From assembly GCA_003427395.1 (NCBI GenBank), contig BFEA01000233.1, positions 1,213,838 through 1,243,535 of the forward strand: a DNA stretch of 29,698 nucleotides, in the 5' to 3' direction. Made by a program: the position numbers and the translations under genes. Position 1 is the first letter of the stretch. Each line of letters begins with the position of its first letter. The DNA is from Chara braunii (lineage: Eukaryota; Streptophyta; Charophyceae; Charales; Characeae). Below are positions 9,984 through 19,887 of this stretch, in pieces. Under the pieces are notes generated by a model, which saw only the letters and a list, made by a program, of their open reading frames with translations, searched no databases and had not been told where the DNA came from.

Positions 9984-11519
9984 CATAGTGAGCTGAGTGT
10001 CAGGCCCAGGAGGAAAGGGTGTGGGGATGAGCAAATAGTCTAGAGGCATGCGTGTAAGGTGAGAGCAGACTGATGGGATAGAAAGAAGAAAGGAAGAGGT
10101 GCAAGGGAAAGGGTTGGTGTGGAAAGTGTAGGCGTGCACGCGCGGCGGTGCGGGCGGAAGTCTGTCAGTGAAGTAAGAGGTGGGCAGGTATGTGTGGAAT
10201 GGTGATTGGGTAGTTCTGGGACGGGTATCTGCGGACCGGTGAGCCGTTTGACGCGATGGATCACTTGAGAGAAAGCTACCGGAGTGATTGAGTGTCAGAA
10301 CACGTAAGACCTAGCAGCTAGAGCGAAGTGAAGACAACCGAGGTCTGTTATCGACGGTATCAGTGGTGGGGAGACGTCGAGAGCTTAGGTAAAAAAACGT
10401 TTTTGAAGAAGTTGAGCTAAATGTGAGGAGAAAGGTAGAGTGCGTACATTGAGAGCCGGAAGGTGAAGGCGGATAAGGGAGGACATGGGCGGCGGCGGCG
10501 GCGAGCTGGACAGGAGAAAGAATGTGCGGAGGGTTTAAAGGATTTGTAGCTGGATATAATGAAAGGGAGGAAAATAGGATGGGCGAAATTCGAAATTCGA
10601 TAGAATAATGAGATAGGAAAATAGGATGGGCGAAATTCGATAGAAGAATGAGAGGAGAGGGGAAGAAAAAACATGGAAGGCTCAGAAAAAAGATAGTCTC
10701 CGGAACGGGTGAAGCTAAGTGTCTCGGATTTGCATGGAGATCAGTAGTGTATGGAGACGAAGAAAGATTAAATTAGCAAAATATCTCAGAAAAAGAAGGA
10801 TCGGGGGAAGGATGGGTATATTTAGGGGTTTTGAAACGCTCGTATCTTTAGGTTTTTGGTCTCGAGTCAGTTCTTATCGGTTGTGTCGACATGAGAGTAT
10901 AATGCTTGCGATTAGGGCTGTTTGGCAGCGGGTAGTAATGAGATTATCTTTGTCCTGTTTTGTCTGTAAATGAGGGATCATCTGCTGTGTTTATGTGATT
11001 CGCGCTGCTGGATGGTTTTGCTAGTTGTCTTTTCTGAGCAGCAGCAGGTAGTGTAGGTATTTCACAAACGTTTTACGGGTGTACGTTTTCCGTCGTGCAC
11101 GTTGGTATATAGCATGCATGTGTAGTCTTCCGGTGGCCGATATCCGTTAGCAGTAGGGATACCGGCGATCTGTAAGTGAAGGGATGGTCCGGGTTGAGAA
11201 CTGCGCGCTAAGCTATGGAGGACTTGCGTGTGTTTGGTAAACCTCGTGAAAACATTGGTTTAAACCATCTTGATGAATCATATACCTGAAGGGATTGTTC
11301 GGGCTATCTTTGTTGGTTTTGAGCTTAGTAGCACTCCCCATTTGCATCGGATTTTGGTTTGAACTGTGAACCATTCTGATTAACTATACCCATGCGCCCA
11401 CCTTGGCCATGATATCCTTGTCAAGGACCTGAAAATTCCTCGTTTTCCATATATGGGTGAATCAGGACCCCTCCCGTGGACGATCTACCGCACGATTAAC
11501 CCCAATCACGTGAATATGG
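9984..11519. other. Gene-free, with a 47-bp tandem repeat at 10569-10654
   Basis: Purine-rich sequence without a credible gene. GGAAAATAGGATGGGCGAAA occurs at 10569 and 10616; copy one has an extra AATTCGA. A short (GGC)n lies near 10490. TTGGTTTAAACCAT near 11260 resembles the head-to-tail junctions of the TTAA-MITEs but has no recognisable arms. Confidence 0.5.
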
Positions 11520-11680
11520 ATAAACCATTGCAGTACTTCCTGAAGGCGTGCCCGTTAACGCGCCATGATTTTAGGAAACGTACGGGCCACTACAGGAGCG
11601 CCCAAATTCATCCAACTAGAAACGTTTCTACTCTATTTTTTTTCCACGGCCGATAACTGGGCCAAGTACTGGTGGTTTAA
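11520..11680 (-). mobile_element. TTAA-MITE, short subfamily, copy A
   Basis: A 161-bp non-autonomous DNA transposon. The right end AAGTACTGGTGGTTTAA is intact; the left end (ATAAACCATTGCAGTACTT) is diverged. The interior is clearly homologous to copies at 13177-13335 and 22839-22998, including the palindrome TAGAAACGTTTCTA (11617-11630). It has no coding capacity. Orientation is given relative to copy D. Confidence 0.85.
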
Positions 11681-11950
11681 ACCACCACTACCTTTCACAC
11701 CGGAAGGCGAAGTGTTCAATAATACAAACTATATATGCTTGCGCGGCATTCGTCGGAGGTCGGCGGAGACCGGGCGCTACCGGAGGGACTGAAACGGCAG
11801 TGGCGACGCCAGGCAAAACAAAGCACAACAAATCAGGCCGCGCGGGCGCAACCTTCGGCCAAAGCTTGGCGCGCATTACTACTACGCCTTTGCAAGAAGA
11901 GGCTGTGGGAAGGATTTTGTGCGCGCGTTTCCTCTTCTTTTTGGTTCTAA
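11677..11950 (+). mobile_element. Abutting TTAA-MITE-like element, right end not found
   Basis: At 11677 the TTAA closing copy A also opens a second terminus, TTAAACCACCACTACC, giving the palindromic junction GGTGGTTTAAACCACC. The following GC-rich sequence with CGGCAGTGGCGACGCC resembles the style of the long subfamily (15815-16021), but no matching right terminus could be located. The end coordinate is arbitrary. Confidence 0.4.
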
Positions 11951-12603
11951 TATCTGTGTAGTGGCACCACTCGATGGTAATGACACGGGTTACGTGTTTT
12001 TTAAAGCACGTTTGAGAGTAGAATTCAGATCGTGATCGTGTGCGTGCGCGTCCCTATGGAGTGCGTTTCTACGTCTGGTCTCTCTTAACCGAGAGCCCCC
12101 CCTTATTCAATCAACAACAAAGCGGGGTATGGTATGGGTTATAGAAGGGTGTATATGTAATCAATTATGGGCGTACGGCATCCGTAATGCCTATCGAATG
12201 GCACGCGGTCGTCTTGAAACCACCCCAAAACTCAGTAATGTTCCAGGAAGGCGATCATAAAATTTCTCCTGCCACGCAAGCAGTTTCAGTCGAAGACCCT
12301 TTTTTGGTTTCTCCTGCCATGTGAGATTTCAGCGTTTTCAATGGAGTGTTTTGCAATGGTGCACAGCTGTGTATTTATTTTTGTGAGCGGCTTGTTGCAG
12401 TAATTATTAAGAATCTAATGAGAGCATGTCTACGAAGGGAAGAAGTTGCGCGCGAGGTTGAGGTTGACCCCGTTCATGCTCATTTCGAAGGACTGGCGAA
12501 GACATCATTATGATCCTACACCTACTTCAGAGTTTACGCAATATCTTTTTTTTGTACGTATCGGATTGGTGGAGGATAAGGTAAAAAGGGTTGGTAGTAA
12601 TTT
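11951..12603. other. Gene-free stretch
   Basis: No gene, RNA or clear repeat is recognised. Confidence 0.4.
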
Positions 12604-12764
12604 GAATTCTGATTATTTGAATTCTGATTAGAGTAGAATTATGAATTCTGATTCAATCAGTGTAGGGTAATGAATTTATACGGAATTCTGATTATTTGAA
12701 TTCTGATTATTGAGTAGAATTTTGAATTCTGATTCAATCAGTGTAGGGTAATGAATTTATACGG
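12604..12764. repeat. Tandem duplication (79 bp) with GAATTCTGATT subrepeats
   Basis: Units start at 12604 and 12683. Each contains three copies of GAATTCTGATT followed by CAATCAGTGTAGGGTAATG. The ATCAGAATTC-type motif recurs six times in 160 bases. Confidence 0.9.
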
Positions 12765-12813
12765 AGAGGTAAGTGTGAGGTCTTGAAGGAAGTAATGGGG
12801 TGTGGTGAGGGAC

Positions 12814-12935
12814 GACTTAGGGTTTCCCTAGAACCGTGAATTGTCTAACTATCATCTTCCAGCCGACCAAATGACTTGTTAGGTTTTCCCTATAACCGCG
12901 AATGGTTCTACCGTTTTTCGCCGAACCCAACGCAC
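12814..12935. repeat. Degenerate tandem repeat, period about 60 bp
   Basis: ACTTAGGGTTTCCCTAGAACCG (12815) is followed 60 bases on by a variant reading TTAGGTTTTCCCTATAACCG. The second halves share CAGCCGAC / CGCCGAAC. An old duplication. Confidence 0.55.
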
Positions 12936-13176
12936 CCTCGTTATGACCGTATCGGGCCGCAAAAATCGCTCACTTTCTATGCTAATTCCGTTTCGGCGTT
13001 AATTTGGTACCGTTGTAGTGTGCTTGATTCTAGAATATATGCTTGAAAAAGTATGGTTTGTTGATCTTCGAATCACGTCAAATCGCAGTAATGGCTTATG
13101 ACCTGCGCAGAAGTTGAAAATCCTAATTGATAGCGAGCAGTTTTTGCCTACTTCGATGTGCGGGCAGACGTTTCTT
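12936..13176. other. Short gene-free spacer
   Basis: Nothing recognised. Confidence 0.4.
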
Positions 13177-13335
13177 TTAAACGACCAGTACTTCCTAAAG
13201 CTGTGCCCGTTAACGCTTACGCGATTTTAGGAAACGTACGGGCCACTATTAGAGCGCTCAAATTCATCCAACTAGAAACGTTTCTACTCTAATTTTTTCC
13301 GCGGCCGATAGCTGGGCCAAGTAGTGGTGGTTTAA
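13177..13335 (-). mobile_element. TTAA-MITE, short subfamily, copy B
   Basis: A 159-bp element bounded by TTAA at 13177-13180 and 13332-13335. Ends are TTAAACGACCAGTACTT and AAGTAGTGGTGGTTTAA, each one change from the family end. The interior matches copies A and D and keeps the palindrome TAGAAACGTTTCTA (13273-13286). No ORF. Confidence 0.9.
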
Positions 13336-13699
13336 GCTTTTGGACAGCCTGAGCTGCAGGTTTGCCAGGCCAGTATCATGCACATGGAATGCAATTATTA
13401 GTTTTTTAGTCTTTTTTGCACAGCTTGCACTTGGTAGTTCATTTAGATTTGTGGTGGTAACCGTGCTCCCCTACTCGAGCGAAGTGTGAATGAGCGAGGC
13501 AATCAATCGGACCTGCCACTGTGTGAAATGGGATGATGCTAAGGTAGGATCATGGGAAAAAGAGAACGTCTCAAGTAGGAACCGAGAACAGTAGAAGATG
13601 AAACGGAAGTGAGAAAAGTAAAAAGAATGTACATCTCAGAAATTGGCGTTGCTTGCAGAATGTACATCCGAAGGTGTGCATCCATCATCCATACTTCTG
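13336..13699. other. Gene-free stretch
   Basis: No supported feature. Confidence 0.4.
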
Positions 13700-13767
13700 G
13701 CTTGTCATTTCAGGATCCTCCGTGGTGGCTTGTCATTTCAGGATCTCTTGTGGTAGCTAGCTTGTCG
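13700..13767. repeat. 28-bp tandem repeat, 2.3 copies
   Basis: GCTTGTCATTTCAGGATC at 13700 and 13728, with a partial third unit (GCTTGTC) at 13760. Confidence 0.85.
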
Positions 13768-14458
13768 CCATTCTTTATCTACGTTTCTGAATCACCATAT
13801 CCGTCACCTGAAGCAGAGGTGCGGTTCTTAGCTTTCGGTCTGCGCGGTACGAGTATCAGTGGAAGTCCGGTCTGAGGCAGTAGCGAAGATTGAAAGCCAA
13901 TTTTTTGAAAAGGCACAGTTGCAGGCTACGGAGCCTTGGAAGGTGGCTTCCTCAACTAAGGCTCGGGAAAACTGGTGGCGTGATTGGGTGTTTGGGTGAT
14001 TGGTATCTCTCATTGGTGATACTATCGCTCGTCCGATAAACTGGCGGCCCTTGCCGGAGGGACACAATGCCTTTCGATCAGTTCACAGTACAAGACGGTG
14101 AAAACTAGAAGCTGTAACGAAAACGTTTTTCATTGTTTTGCTCACCATCTGGTGATTGCTTTATCAATTGAGGCTCTCGTGTGAACTGGTGGGGTGATTG
14201 GGTGAAAGCCCTGTACACATTAGCATTGTTTTTTTTCGCATCTGGTGTGAGCTGTTGCTCGTCGACGGTTATGTGTGTGTACTGTTCATTCAGGAACTTG
14301 CTCTGATTGCGTTTGGCAATTTGTTGGGCGAATTGACCGCTTGCTGGTAGGAGCTGGTAGGAAAGAGGAGAGTTGTGAATGAATGTAATATGGAGATATG
14401 TATAAACCTGTGGATAACCGGGGTGTTAGCATATTGACTATGCCTGCTCCATTTTTTG
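13768..14458. other. Gene-free stretch
   Basis: No gene is recognised. The phrase GGTGATTGGGTG recurs with small changes at 13978-14000 and 14190-14204, suggesting a very degenerate repeat. Confidence 0.35.
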
Positions 14459-14601
14459 TGAATCGGCAAGATGGGATCCTACCGTCTTCACTCGAATAGA
14501 ACGCCTGCGAATAGGCGATGGGATCCTACCGTCTTTACTCGAATAGAACGCTTGCGAATCGGCAATAGGATCCTACCGTCTTCACTTGAAAAGAATGCCT
14601 G
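14459..14601. repeat. 47-bp tandem repeat, three copies
   Basis: GGATCCTACCGTCTT begins at 14474, 14521 and 14568, exactly 47 bases apart. Each unit continues ...ACTCGAATAGAACGC (ACTTGAAAAGAATGC in the third). GAATAGAACGCTTGC is also present in an unrelated array at 27413-27585. Confidence 0.95.
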
Positions 14602-15814
14602 GTCATAATCACTACGTCTAGACTGGACATTGGGCTGAGTACGGCTGTGATGTACGTGCGCGTTCCATTCGGGTGAAGACTATGGTGAGCGGAAAGTGAG
14701 AGGCAAAAGAGATAGGGAGGAATGTGTGTATGCGGCATTGCGGTTGCTCACGCATTGATGTGGTCGTAGTCTCATATCTCTGTGCTAGCAGACGACGTTC
14801 CTTGAATTCGGGTAGTCTTTCATGTAGAAAAAGGCACACTGAGATCCTGCTGGCGAAAACTGTTGGACTAAGTATCTGAATCTGGACCTGTTTGTGGAGA
14901 GGTGCAAAAAACTGTAATTGATCTTCTTTTCTTCATCCCTGCGTGGAGCATGTCCTGATTCAGACACTTCTCTTTGCCAGTGGGACCTGGCTCTTGGTAC
15001 ACTGATGATCTGTGTTAGTATAGACCCGAGTTCGGATCCAGGTGAGTCACAAACAGTAAAATCCCAAGGCACACTGGTTTATGTTCGTAGACTCGCAACA
15101 GGCGGACAGGGCTTTCGATTTTCGATGTCACGGCCGTGGCTATTGATTGACCCGCAGGCTGTCTCAGCCACCTCTAGTGTAGCAGTGGATTTGCTTCTGC
15201 ACCTTGTGTGATTTTCTCTGCGCTGGATGTAATTATTCTTGCAGATCCGTAAACTCCCCTCCGTAATTCACGGGCTTGATTGTTACTTCGACAGAGCTGC
15301 GAATTCGGTTCCTGGGTGGGTGTGGAACGCGATCGCAGTGATCCAATCCATCAGTGTAGTCCTGAACTGATTACATAGCAGTGCAGACCTCGTGGAGTGT
15401 GGATCGAGATCCGGGACCTGCCCGTCTAAATCTGTCTGTCGTCTCGTTTGGAAGCGGAGTGCTTTGTTTGCCACCAAGGCATGGATTCAAATCCATCATG
15501 AATGACGGGGTTATATCCATTTGTTCTCCAACATGACAATGCTTAGTCAATCTGGTCGTTAGTGTCGGATCGACAACGATTGTCAGTGCTGCTGGGGACA
15601 CTCCGAATGATTTTGATCATTGCCGAACTGACCGGCCCCAGGCATTTCAGAATGATTTTTCATTCTCTTCGTCTGAAGTTATTTGGATTCGAACTCAAGT
15701 CTGTGTCTCAACAGTTCAACAGTTCAGTGGTTTACAGAGTGAGCTAGGACCGTTGATGATTTGGATCCATATTTGATTCTTTCTACCCTACCCCGTCAAC
15801 GAAGTGTCCCAGCG
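14602..15814. other. Gene-free stretch
   Basis: Short overlapping frames on both strands, none with recognisable content. TGGATTCAAATCCA near 15482 is a small palindrome that mimics a Pol III B box, but no tRNA fold is possible. Confidence 0.4.
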
Positions 15815-16021
15815 TTAAGCCGCCAGTACTTGGCCCATATATGGGCCGCGGGCCTTAGTGTTAACGCTATGCCAAGTTCGAGCTTCGGGCAACCGGACCT
15901 AGAAGGCTGGCGCCGCCAGCCTTTCCGAAAACAAAAATGGAATTGGCGCTTCGGCGGGAAACGGCGCGCAGGGCACTTCCAGGCTCGACTGCGATATCTG
16001 GGCCAAGTACTGGTGGTTTAA
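15815..16021 (+). mobile_element. TTAA-MITE, long subfamily, copy C
   Basis: A 207-bp element bounded by TTAA at 15815-15818 and 16018-16021, with ends TTAAGCCGCCAGTACTTGG and CCAAGTACTGGTGGTTTAA. The interior differs from the short subfamily. It has a perfect palindrome GGCCCATATATGGGCC (15832-15847) and the hairpin GGCTGGC-GCC-GCCAGCC (15905-15921), which links it to the elements at 27662-28128 and 28639-28820. Confidence 0.88.
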
Positions 16022-16480
16022 CCTGACCGTGTAATTTGCAAGGGCACGGCGTCCGTAAATTTGTCATGCTCTCCCATCAGCAAAAAGCATTTTGGTATTT
16101 ATTTCGCCTATAGGCACTGCGACTACAGTCCACCTACTTAACCGTGTCCTGACTGGTGACTATGGAAAGCAGCCCGCCCCCATTGTGAATGTAGACAGGC
16201 ACTAAAATTAGCTTTCCAGTTGGAATGCAGTCATGATGGTTGTGCGTTCTGTTTGGGTAAATGACGATACAGTCGTGCTACTCGTCACGGTTGATTGTGT
16301 CAAGGAACATGCATTAGCTGGCATCGACGTGAGTCTTTCCTTGTCACCAGGACTGTACTGCAGAAAAAGGTAGCCCAATCATGTGATGTCTGGGTTTCTT
16401 ATGCATGGAGGATTGCATAGACCTTGCCCGGGTTTTGGGGGCGTCGACTGTGAGAAGCCGGTGATACTCCTGCAGAAACA
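16022..16480. other. Gene-free stretch
   Basis: No supported feature. Confidence 0.4.
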
Positions 16481-16771
16481 TGGGCACAACTCTGTGTCGA
16501 AACACAGGTACAATTCCGTGTGTGGAAACATGGGTACAACTCCGTGTACCTGAAGCCCGTGGGAACGTGGGTACAACTCAGTGTGAAAGCACAGGTACAA
16601 TTCCGGGTGGTGAAACACAGGTACAATTCCGTGTGGTGAAACACAGGTACAATTCCGTGTGTGGAAACACAGGTACAATTCCGTGTGTGGAAACACAGGT
16701 ACAATTCCGTGTGTGGAAACAGGGCACGACTCCGTGTACCTGAAGCCTGTGGGAATGTGGGTACAATTCGT
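16481..16771. repeat. 26-bp minisatellite, about 11 units
   Basis: Units are anchored on GGTACAA[T/C]TC at 16507, 16533, 16570, 16594, 16620, 16646, 16672, 16698 and 16760, plus GGCACAACTC and GGCACGACTC variants near 16483 and 16723. Spacing is mostly 24-26 bp, with two 37-bp units that carry the extra phrase TGTACCTGAAGCC. Because 26 is not a multiple of three and the unit lacks minus-strand stops, long Cys-rich frames (for example 16834-16379) stay open. I regard them as artefacts. Confidence 0.93.
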
Positions 16772-17881
16772 TCGGCTAGTGAAATATTTCATCCACCGGT
16801 TGTTTTGGTGTTTATGCCTGACATCTCCGTACACAGGTGGGACTTCGACATCAGGAAGGAGCAGGAGCAGGTTGATTGTCTCGCCGAGGATGCATGGACA
16901 TCCATTGGTGAACCCGGGTCTCGTCTTTTGCTAGGAAGGTTAGATAGCAGAGAACGAACACGGCGAGCTTCGAAGCAGCCACCAGTGAAAAGGCTAGAGC
17001 CAGAAAAGGAGGTAGATGGTCTGAGCATGAAAAGAAAGGAATGTACCACTGAAAGGGCGAGAGGATGGAAAGCTGGTGTTATGCAATGGGTCCTGTTTCA
17101 AATGCATGTGACCGGTGACTGAATAGCATGCCCCACCTCGCCCGAGCTGTTCCTGTGGCCAGTGGGAATGGGTACGTACGTGTGTGCGATTTTCATTCGC
17201 TATATTTGACTCCACAACGGTGGAGTGACTGCGACTGGCTGTTCTGTCGGGCTTTCAAACTCTAGATGGTCAGGCTCAACATCTAAGACTAACACATATG
17301 ACCTTTTTTTTTTGTTCTTTAAGAACAGGGGCCCAGTGCCAAAGGGTCAAATCATCAAGTTGAATACAACGCCCAAACATGCCTCCTCCCATTAAGGCTG
17401 GAAGGGCCTCAGCCACTCTTCCTGTGGAGACAGCTTCCCTTTACAACTGAAGTGCAGTACGAACAAGGGGCATTTTGATTGCTTCCCCAGCAGGGAAGGA
17501 TTAACCCCGCTCCATCCAAAAATTGAACTCTGCCCTACTATAGAGAACCATAGACAACCAGCAGATGATGAACTGTACAAAGTCAAGGAACGGTGGCTAA
17601 GAAAATCGAACAAAATCTGAATCCTAACCAAACCCTAAGTCATTGTAACGAGTGGACTGAACCCATGACTCCGTACCTCCAGAAATATTGACACAGGTAC
17701 GATCCAGAAGGGAAAAGACTCGTTAATCTGAAGAGACTAGTCTGCAATTAGCAGCCCTTCCAACCGAACTCGTGCTATTCTTCATGTACACGAATCAGCA
17801 CAGCAATGCTCCTGAGGGGAGAGCAGTCGTTGGTCGAAAATTTGAAACCACACTTAGCAGCCCTCTCGCAGGTAACCCAAT
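16772..17881. other. Gene-free stretch
   Basis: No gene is recognised. Minor items are a T run at 17287-17297 and a 7-bp hairpin ACTCCAC/GTGGAGT at 17209-17226. Confidence 0.4.
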
Positions 17882-18358
17882 CTACAATGTGAAACACACA
17901 AAACGGCTGCTAACCTCCATAAAATATATAAAACAGGCGGGGAGGTGATACGGCACCACCCTACCTCCTGCAGAATTCCGCGGAAAGGACTCATCGCCAT
18001 GCCTGTCCTCGCCCCCGCTCCCAATCAGCATCGTCTCATAGTGCATGGAAAGCCTACGAAGGTAAACAGGAAGCACCATGAAACTGCCAACCGAGAGCCC
18101 TCGCCCTCCCTTCAGTCCCACCAGGAAGGCGAAATTATCGGAGAATGGCCCATGCAAAGTGAAAACCAAGGGAGACGAAGTTGTGCTTTCCCTGGTGACT
18201 GTTGCAGCGAGAGATGTTATTGGCATGTTCGCCACTACACTCGTTGTTGGCAAAATAGTTGTGGTCGAGAGTTGGATGGTAGATGCCATCGTCGTGAGCG
18301 TTCTTGCTGCTGTTGATATGATTGCCACTGTTGCAGATGTCGTCGTCATAGGCGCCGT
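17882..18358 (-). pseudogene. In-frame continuation after the TGA of the 18359-19048 ORF
   Basis: Directly beyond the TGA (complement of 18359-18361) the same frame stays open for 158 codons to a stop at 17882. The first 55 or so residues keep the Thr/Ser/Ala-rich bias of the upstream tail (MTTTSATVAIISTAARTL...). A second minus frame, starting at the ATG that overlaps the same TGA (ATGA, 18362), is Asn/Asp/Ser-rich and open to 18135. The simplest reading is that one longer low-complexity coding region was interrupted by a nonsense change. Stop readthrough or an intron boundary are alternatives. Confidence 0.4.
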
Positions 18359-19048
18359 TCATAGTGTTGATGTTGTTGATGTGATTATCGCTGTTGCAGA
18401 TGTCATTGTCATGAGTGCCGTCGCTGTTGTTGAAGCGTTTGTCGCTGTTGTAGATACCATTGTTTTACCCGCTGCTGGTGGTGATGAAGTGTTGTCACCG
18501 TTTTGCGTCATTGATGAAAAGCCTGTCGATATTTTGCCACTTGCTGCATTTGTGTCTGATGACGTTGCCACTGGTGTAGTAGCCGTTATCGTTGTTGTTG
18601 ACTCAAATTCGCCAGAAAAAGTGATGACAGGATTGGAGACACCAGCCTGCAGCTGAGCTTCAGTCGTCAGCCTTTCCTTCACCTCATCGTAGTAATCTAC
18701 ACCCTGGTCGAAAGTCATGTTACAACTGTTTATCAGAGTCTCAGCCCGCTGCCAATCAACAAAAGCCTCCAGTGCTGGATACTCCGCGATCTGCCAGAGG
18801 ATAGTTGAAAGTTGTTGGCACTTGTCCTCCAGCCATGTGGCTGGGGTAGACCCCCCCAAATCCACCACCGGCCAGACCTGGACAATGAAGGATAAGACTC
18901 CGACAATCTGTTGCATATGTTCCAGCTCAGACAGCCATGCGTCTGCCTGGCGTTGGAGATCCTCTGGTGAAGCCATCTCCTGTAGAACCACCACGTGTTG
19001 ATCCCTGCCCAAGGACGCCTTCTGCACCCACACCTCCACCTGCTCCAT
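18359..19048 (-). CDS. Hypothetical protein, helical N-terminus and Thr/Ser-rich tail
   Basis: A 229-residue open frame starting at a genuine ATG, with an in-frame TGA two codons upstream. Residues 1-140 look like a real globular or helical region: they are rich in Leu, Glu and Gln, with several Trp (WLSELEHMQQ, VQVWPVVDLGGS, ATWLEDKC, FVDWQRAETL), and predicted helices run through YYDEVKERLTTEAQLQ. From about 145 on it is low-complexity Thr/Ser/Ala/Asn (triplet repeat DNA), ending at TGA with the frame open beyond. There is no signal peptide, membrane segment or zinc knuckle. I do not recognise the family; a host gene exon or a transposon-borne (Gag-like) protein are both possible. The 192-residue Val-rich plus-strand frame over it is its antisense shadow. 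Confidence 0.5.
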   Translation of the reverse strand: MEQVEVWVQKASLGRDQHVVVLQEMASPEDLQRQADAWLSELEHMQQIVGVLSFIVQVWPVVDLGGSTPATWLEDKCQQLSTILWQIAEYPALEAFVDWQRAETLINSCNMTFDQGVDYYDEVKERLTTEAQLQAGVSNPVITFSGEFESTTTITATTPVATSSDTNAASGKISTGFSSMTQNGDNTSSPPAAGKTMVSTTATNASTTATALMTMTSATAIITSTTSTL

Positions 19049-19333
19049 CAGTCAATCCCAGTTGAGCCATCGCTCATTGACATCCTACTTCGGTGGTGAC
19101 GTTAACGCCTTCAGTCTTCCTTGGTAACTCCGAAGCGTTGGGTCTCAAGACCGCTGAACCCGTCCGCCGGTTTGTTCCCCTAATGCTTGCGCGCCTAGTC
19201 TGTCATAATCGAGTTTGCAAAGGGTTGTTTTACTACCTTATTCTTGCGAGCATATGACTCTTGACTTCTGTGAGGCCTCACAAGACTATTTATTTTTCCC
19301 AATCAAGTCTAATCAAGAAAGTTGTGTTACTGA
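19049..19333. other. Spacer 5' of the minus-strand ORF
   Basis: It would include the promoter or an upstream intron of the 18359-19048 ORF. No motif is recognised. Confidence 0.3.
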
Positions 19334-19456
19334 ATACCTTTCTCGGCCTTTTGGCTAAGATCAAGTGTAGTATCTGTTCTGATCAGTTAAATATCTGATC
19401 CATGGTTCATCGGGCAAAAAGAACAATAAAGAAAAAAAGAAAGGAAAAAGAAAAGA
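19334..19456 (+). pseudogene. 3'-truncated U2 snRNA retrocopy with A-rich tail
   Basis: From 19334 the sequence follows U2 snRNA from its first nucleotides: ATACCTTTCTCGGCCTTTTG, then the branch-point pairing segment GTGTAGTATCTGTTCTGATC, and on into a degraded CATCGG near 19412. The Sm site and 3' stem-loops are missing. An A-rich, G-interrupted stretch runs from about 19415 to 19456. This is a truncated retrocopy, not a functional U2 gene. I could not find clear flanking direct repeats. Confidence 0.88.
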
Positions 19457-19728
19457 GTGAACCTACATGCTTGGGACCGTTCAAGATGATGAACTTTATC
19501 ATAAGTTTTTTACGCATTAGAGCTGAAAGTTTTCACATTTGTCAGACGACCATTTTGTACCTATCCTGGTCTCATACATCAGCTACGGCGAGCTCGTGCG
19601 TAAGTTCTAGCGAAGGCAGATTGAGGAGTTTTTCTTTCTCAGTAGTAATGAAGGGATAGTTCCAACTTGAACCTGCCTTCATCCTTAGCATGTGATGGGT
19701 TGGTTCTAGGAGGCATTTGACAATACGT

Positions 19729-19887
19729 AACACTTTGCGTGATGGGACGCTGGACCCGTTTTCCAGCAGGTGATGCTCCCCACCAATAGATGGAGCCTCT
19801 CCTCAGGTGCTAGTGGTGTCTGCTCTTACCAGCACCACGAGCACTGGAAGGGAGTTAAAAGAAAAAGAAAAAACACTTTGCGTGATG
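19729..19887 (+). mobile_element. SINE-like retroposon S1 with perfect target duplication
   Basis: The body, 19745-19871, is flanked by identical 16-bp direct repeats AACACTTTGCGTGATG (19729-19744 and 19872-19887) and ends in an A-rich tail (AAAAGAAAAAGAAAA). It begins (G)GGACGCTGGACCCG. It folds as three consecutive hairpins: GCTGGA/TCCAGC; GCTCC/GGAGC around CCACCAATAGAT; and GTGCTaGTGGTG/CACCACgAGCAC around TCTGCTC. No convincing A or B box of a tRNA promoter is present. The perfect target duplication implies recent insertion. Related copies lie at 20571-20729, 23144-23294 and 27086-27222, with diverged ones at 25070-25165 and 28205-28262. Confidence 0.9.

Noticed and set aside
15470-15510. 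tRNA-like B box (GGATTCAAATCC)
   Set aside because: The T-arm stem cannot be paired with a 7-base loop and no acceptor stem is available.
16481-16771. CRISPR-like array
   Set aside because: The repeats are directly adjacent, about 26 bp, with no spacers, in a nuclear eukaryotic context; it is a minisatellite.
17209-17226. Hairpin ACTCCAC/GTGGAGT as a terminator or regulatory RNA
   Set aside because: It is short, isolated and not associated with any gene; expected by chance in 30 kb.
18078-18656. 192-residue Val-rich plus-strand frame
   Set aside because: It is the complement of the Thr/Ser-rich triplet repeat of the minus-strand ORF; the translation is repetitive and resembles no protein.
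19334-19414. Functional U2 gene
   Set aside because: The Sm-binding site and 3' hairpins are absent and the sequence runs into an A-rich tail.
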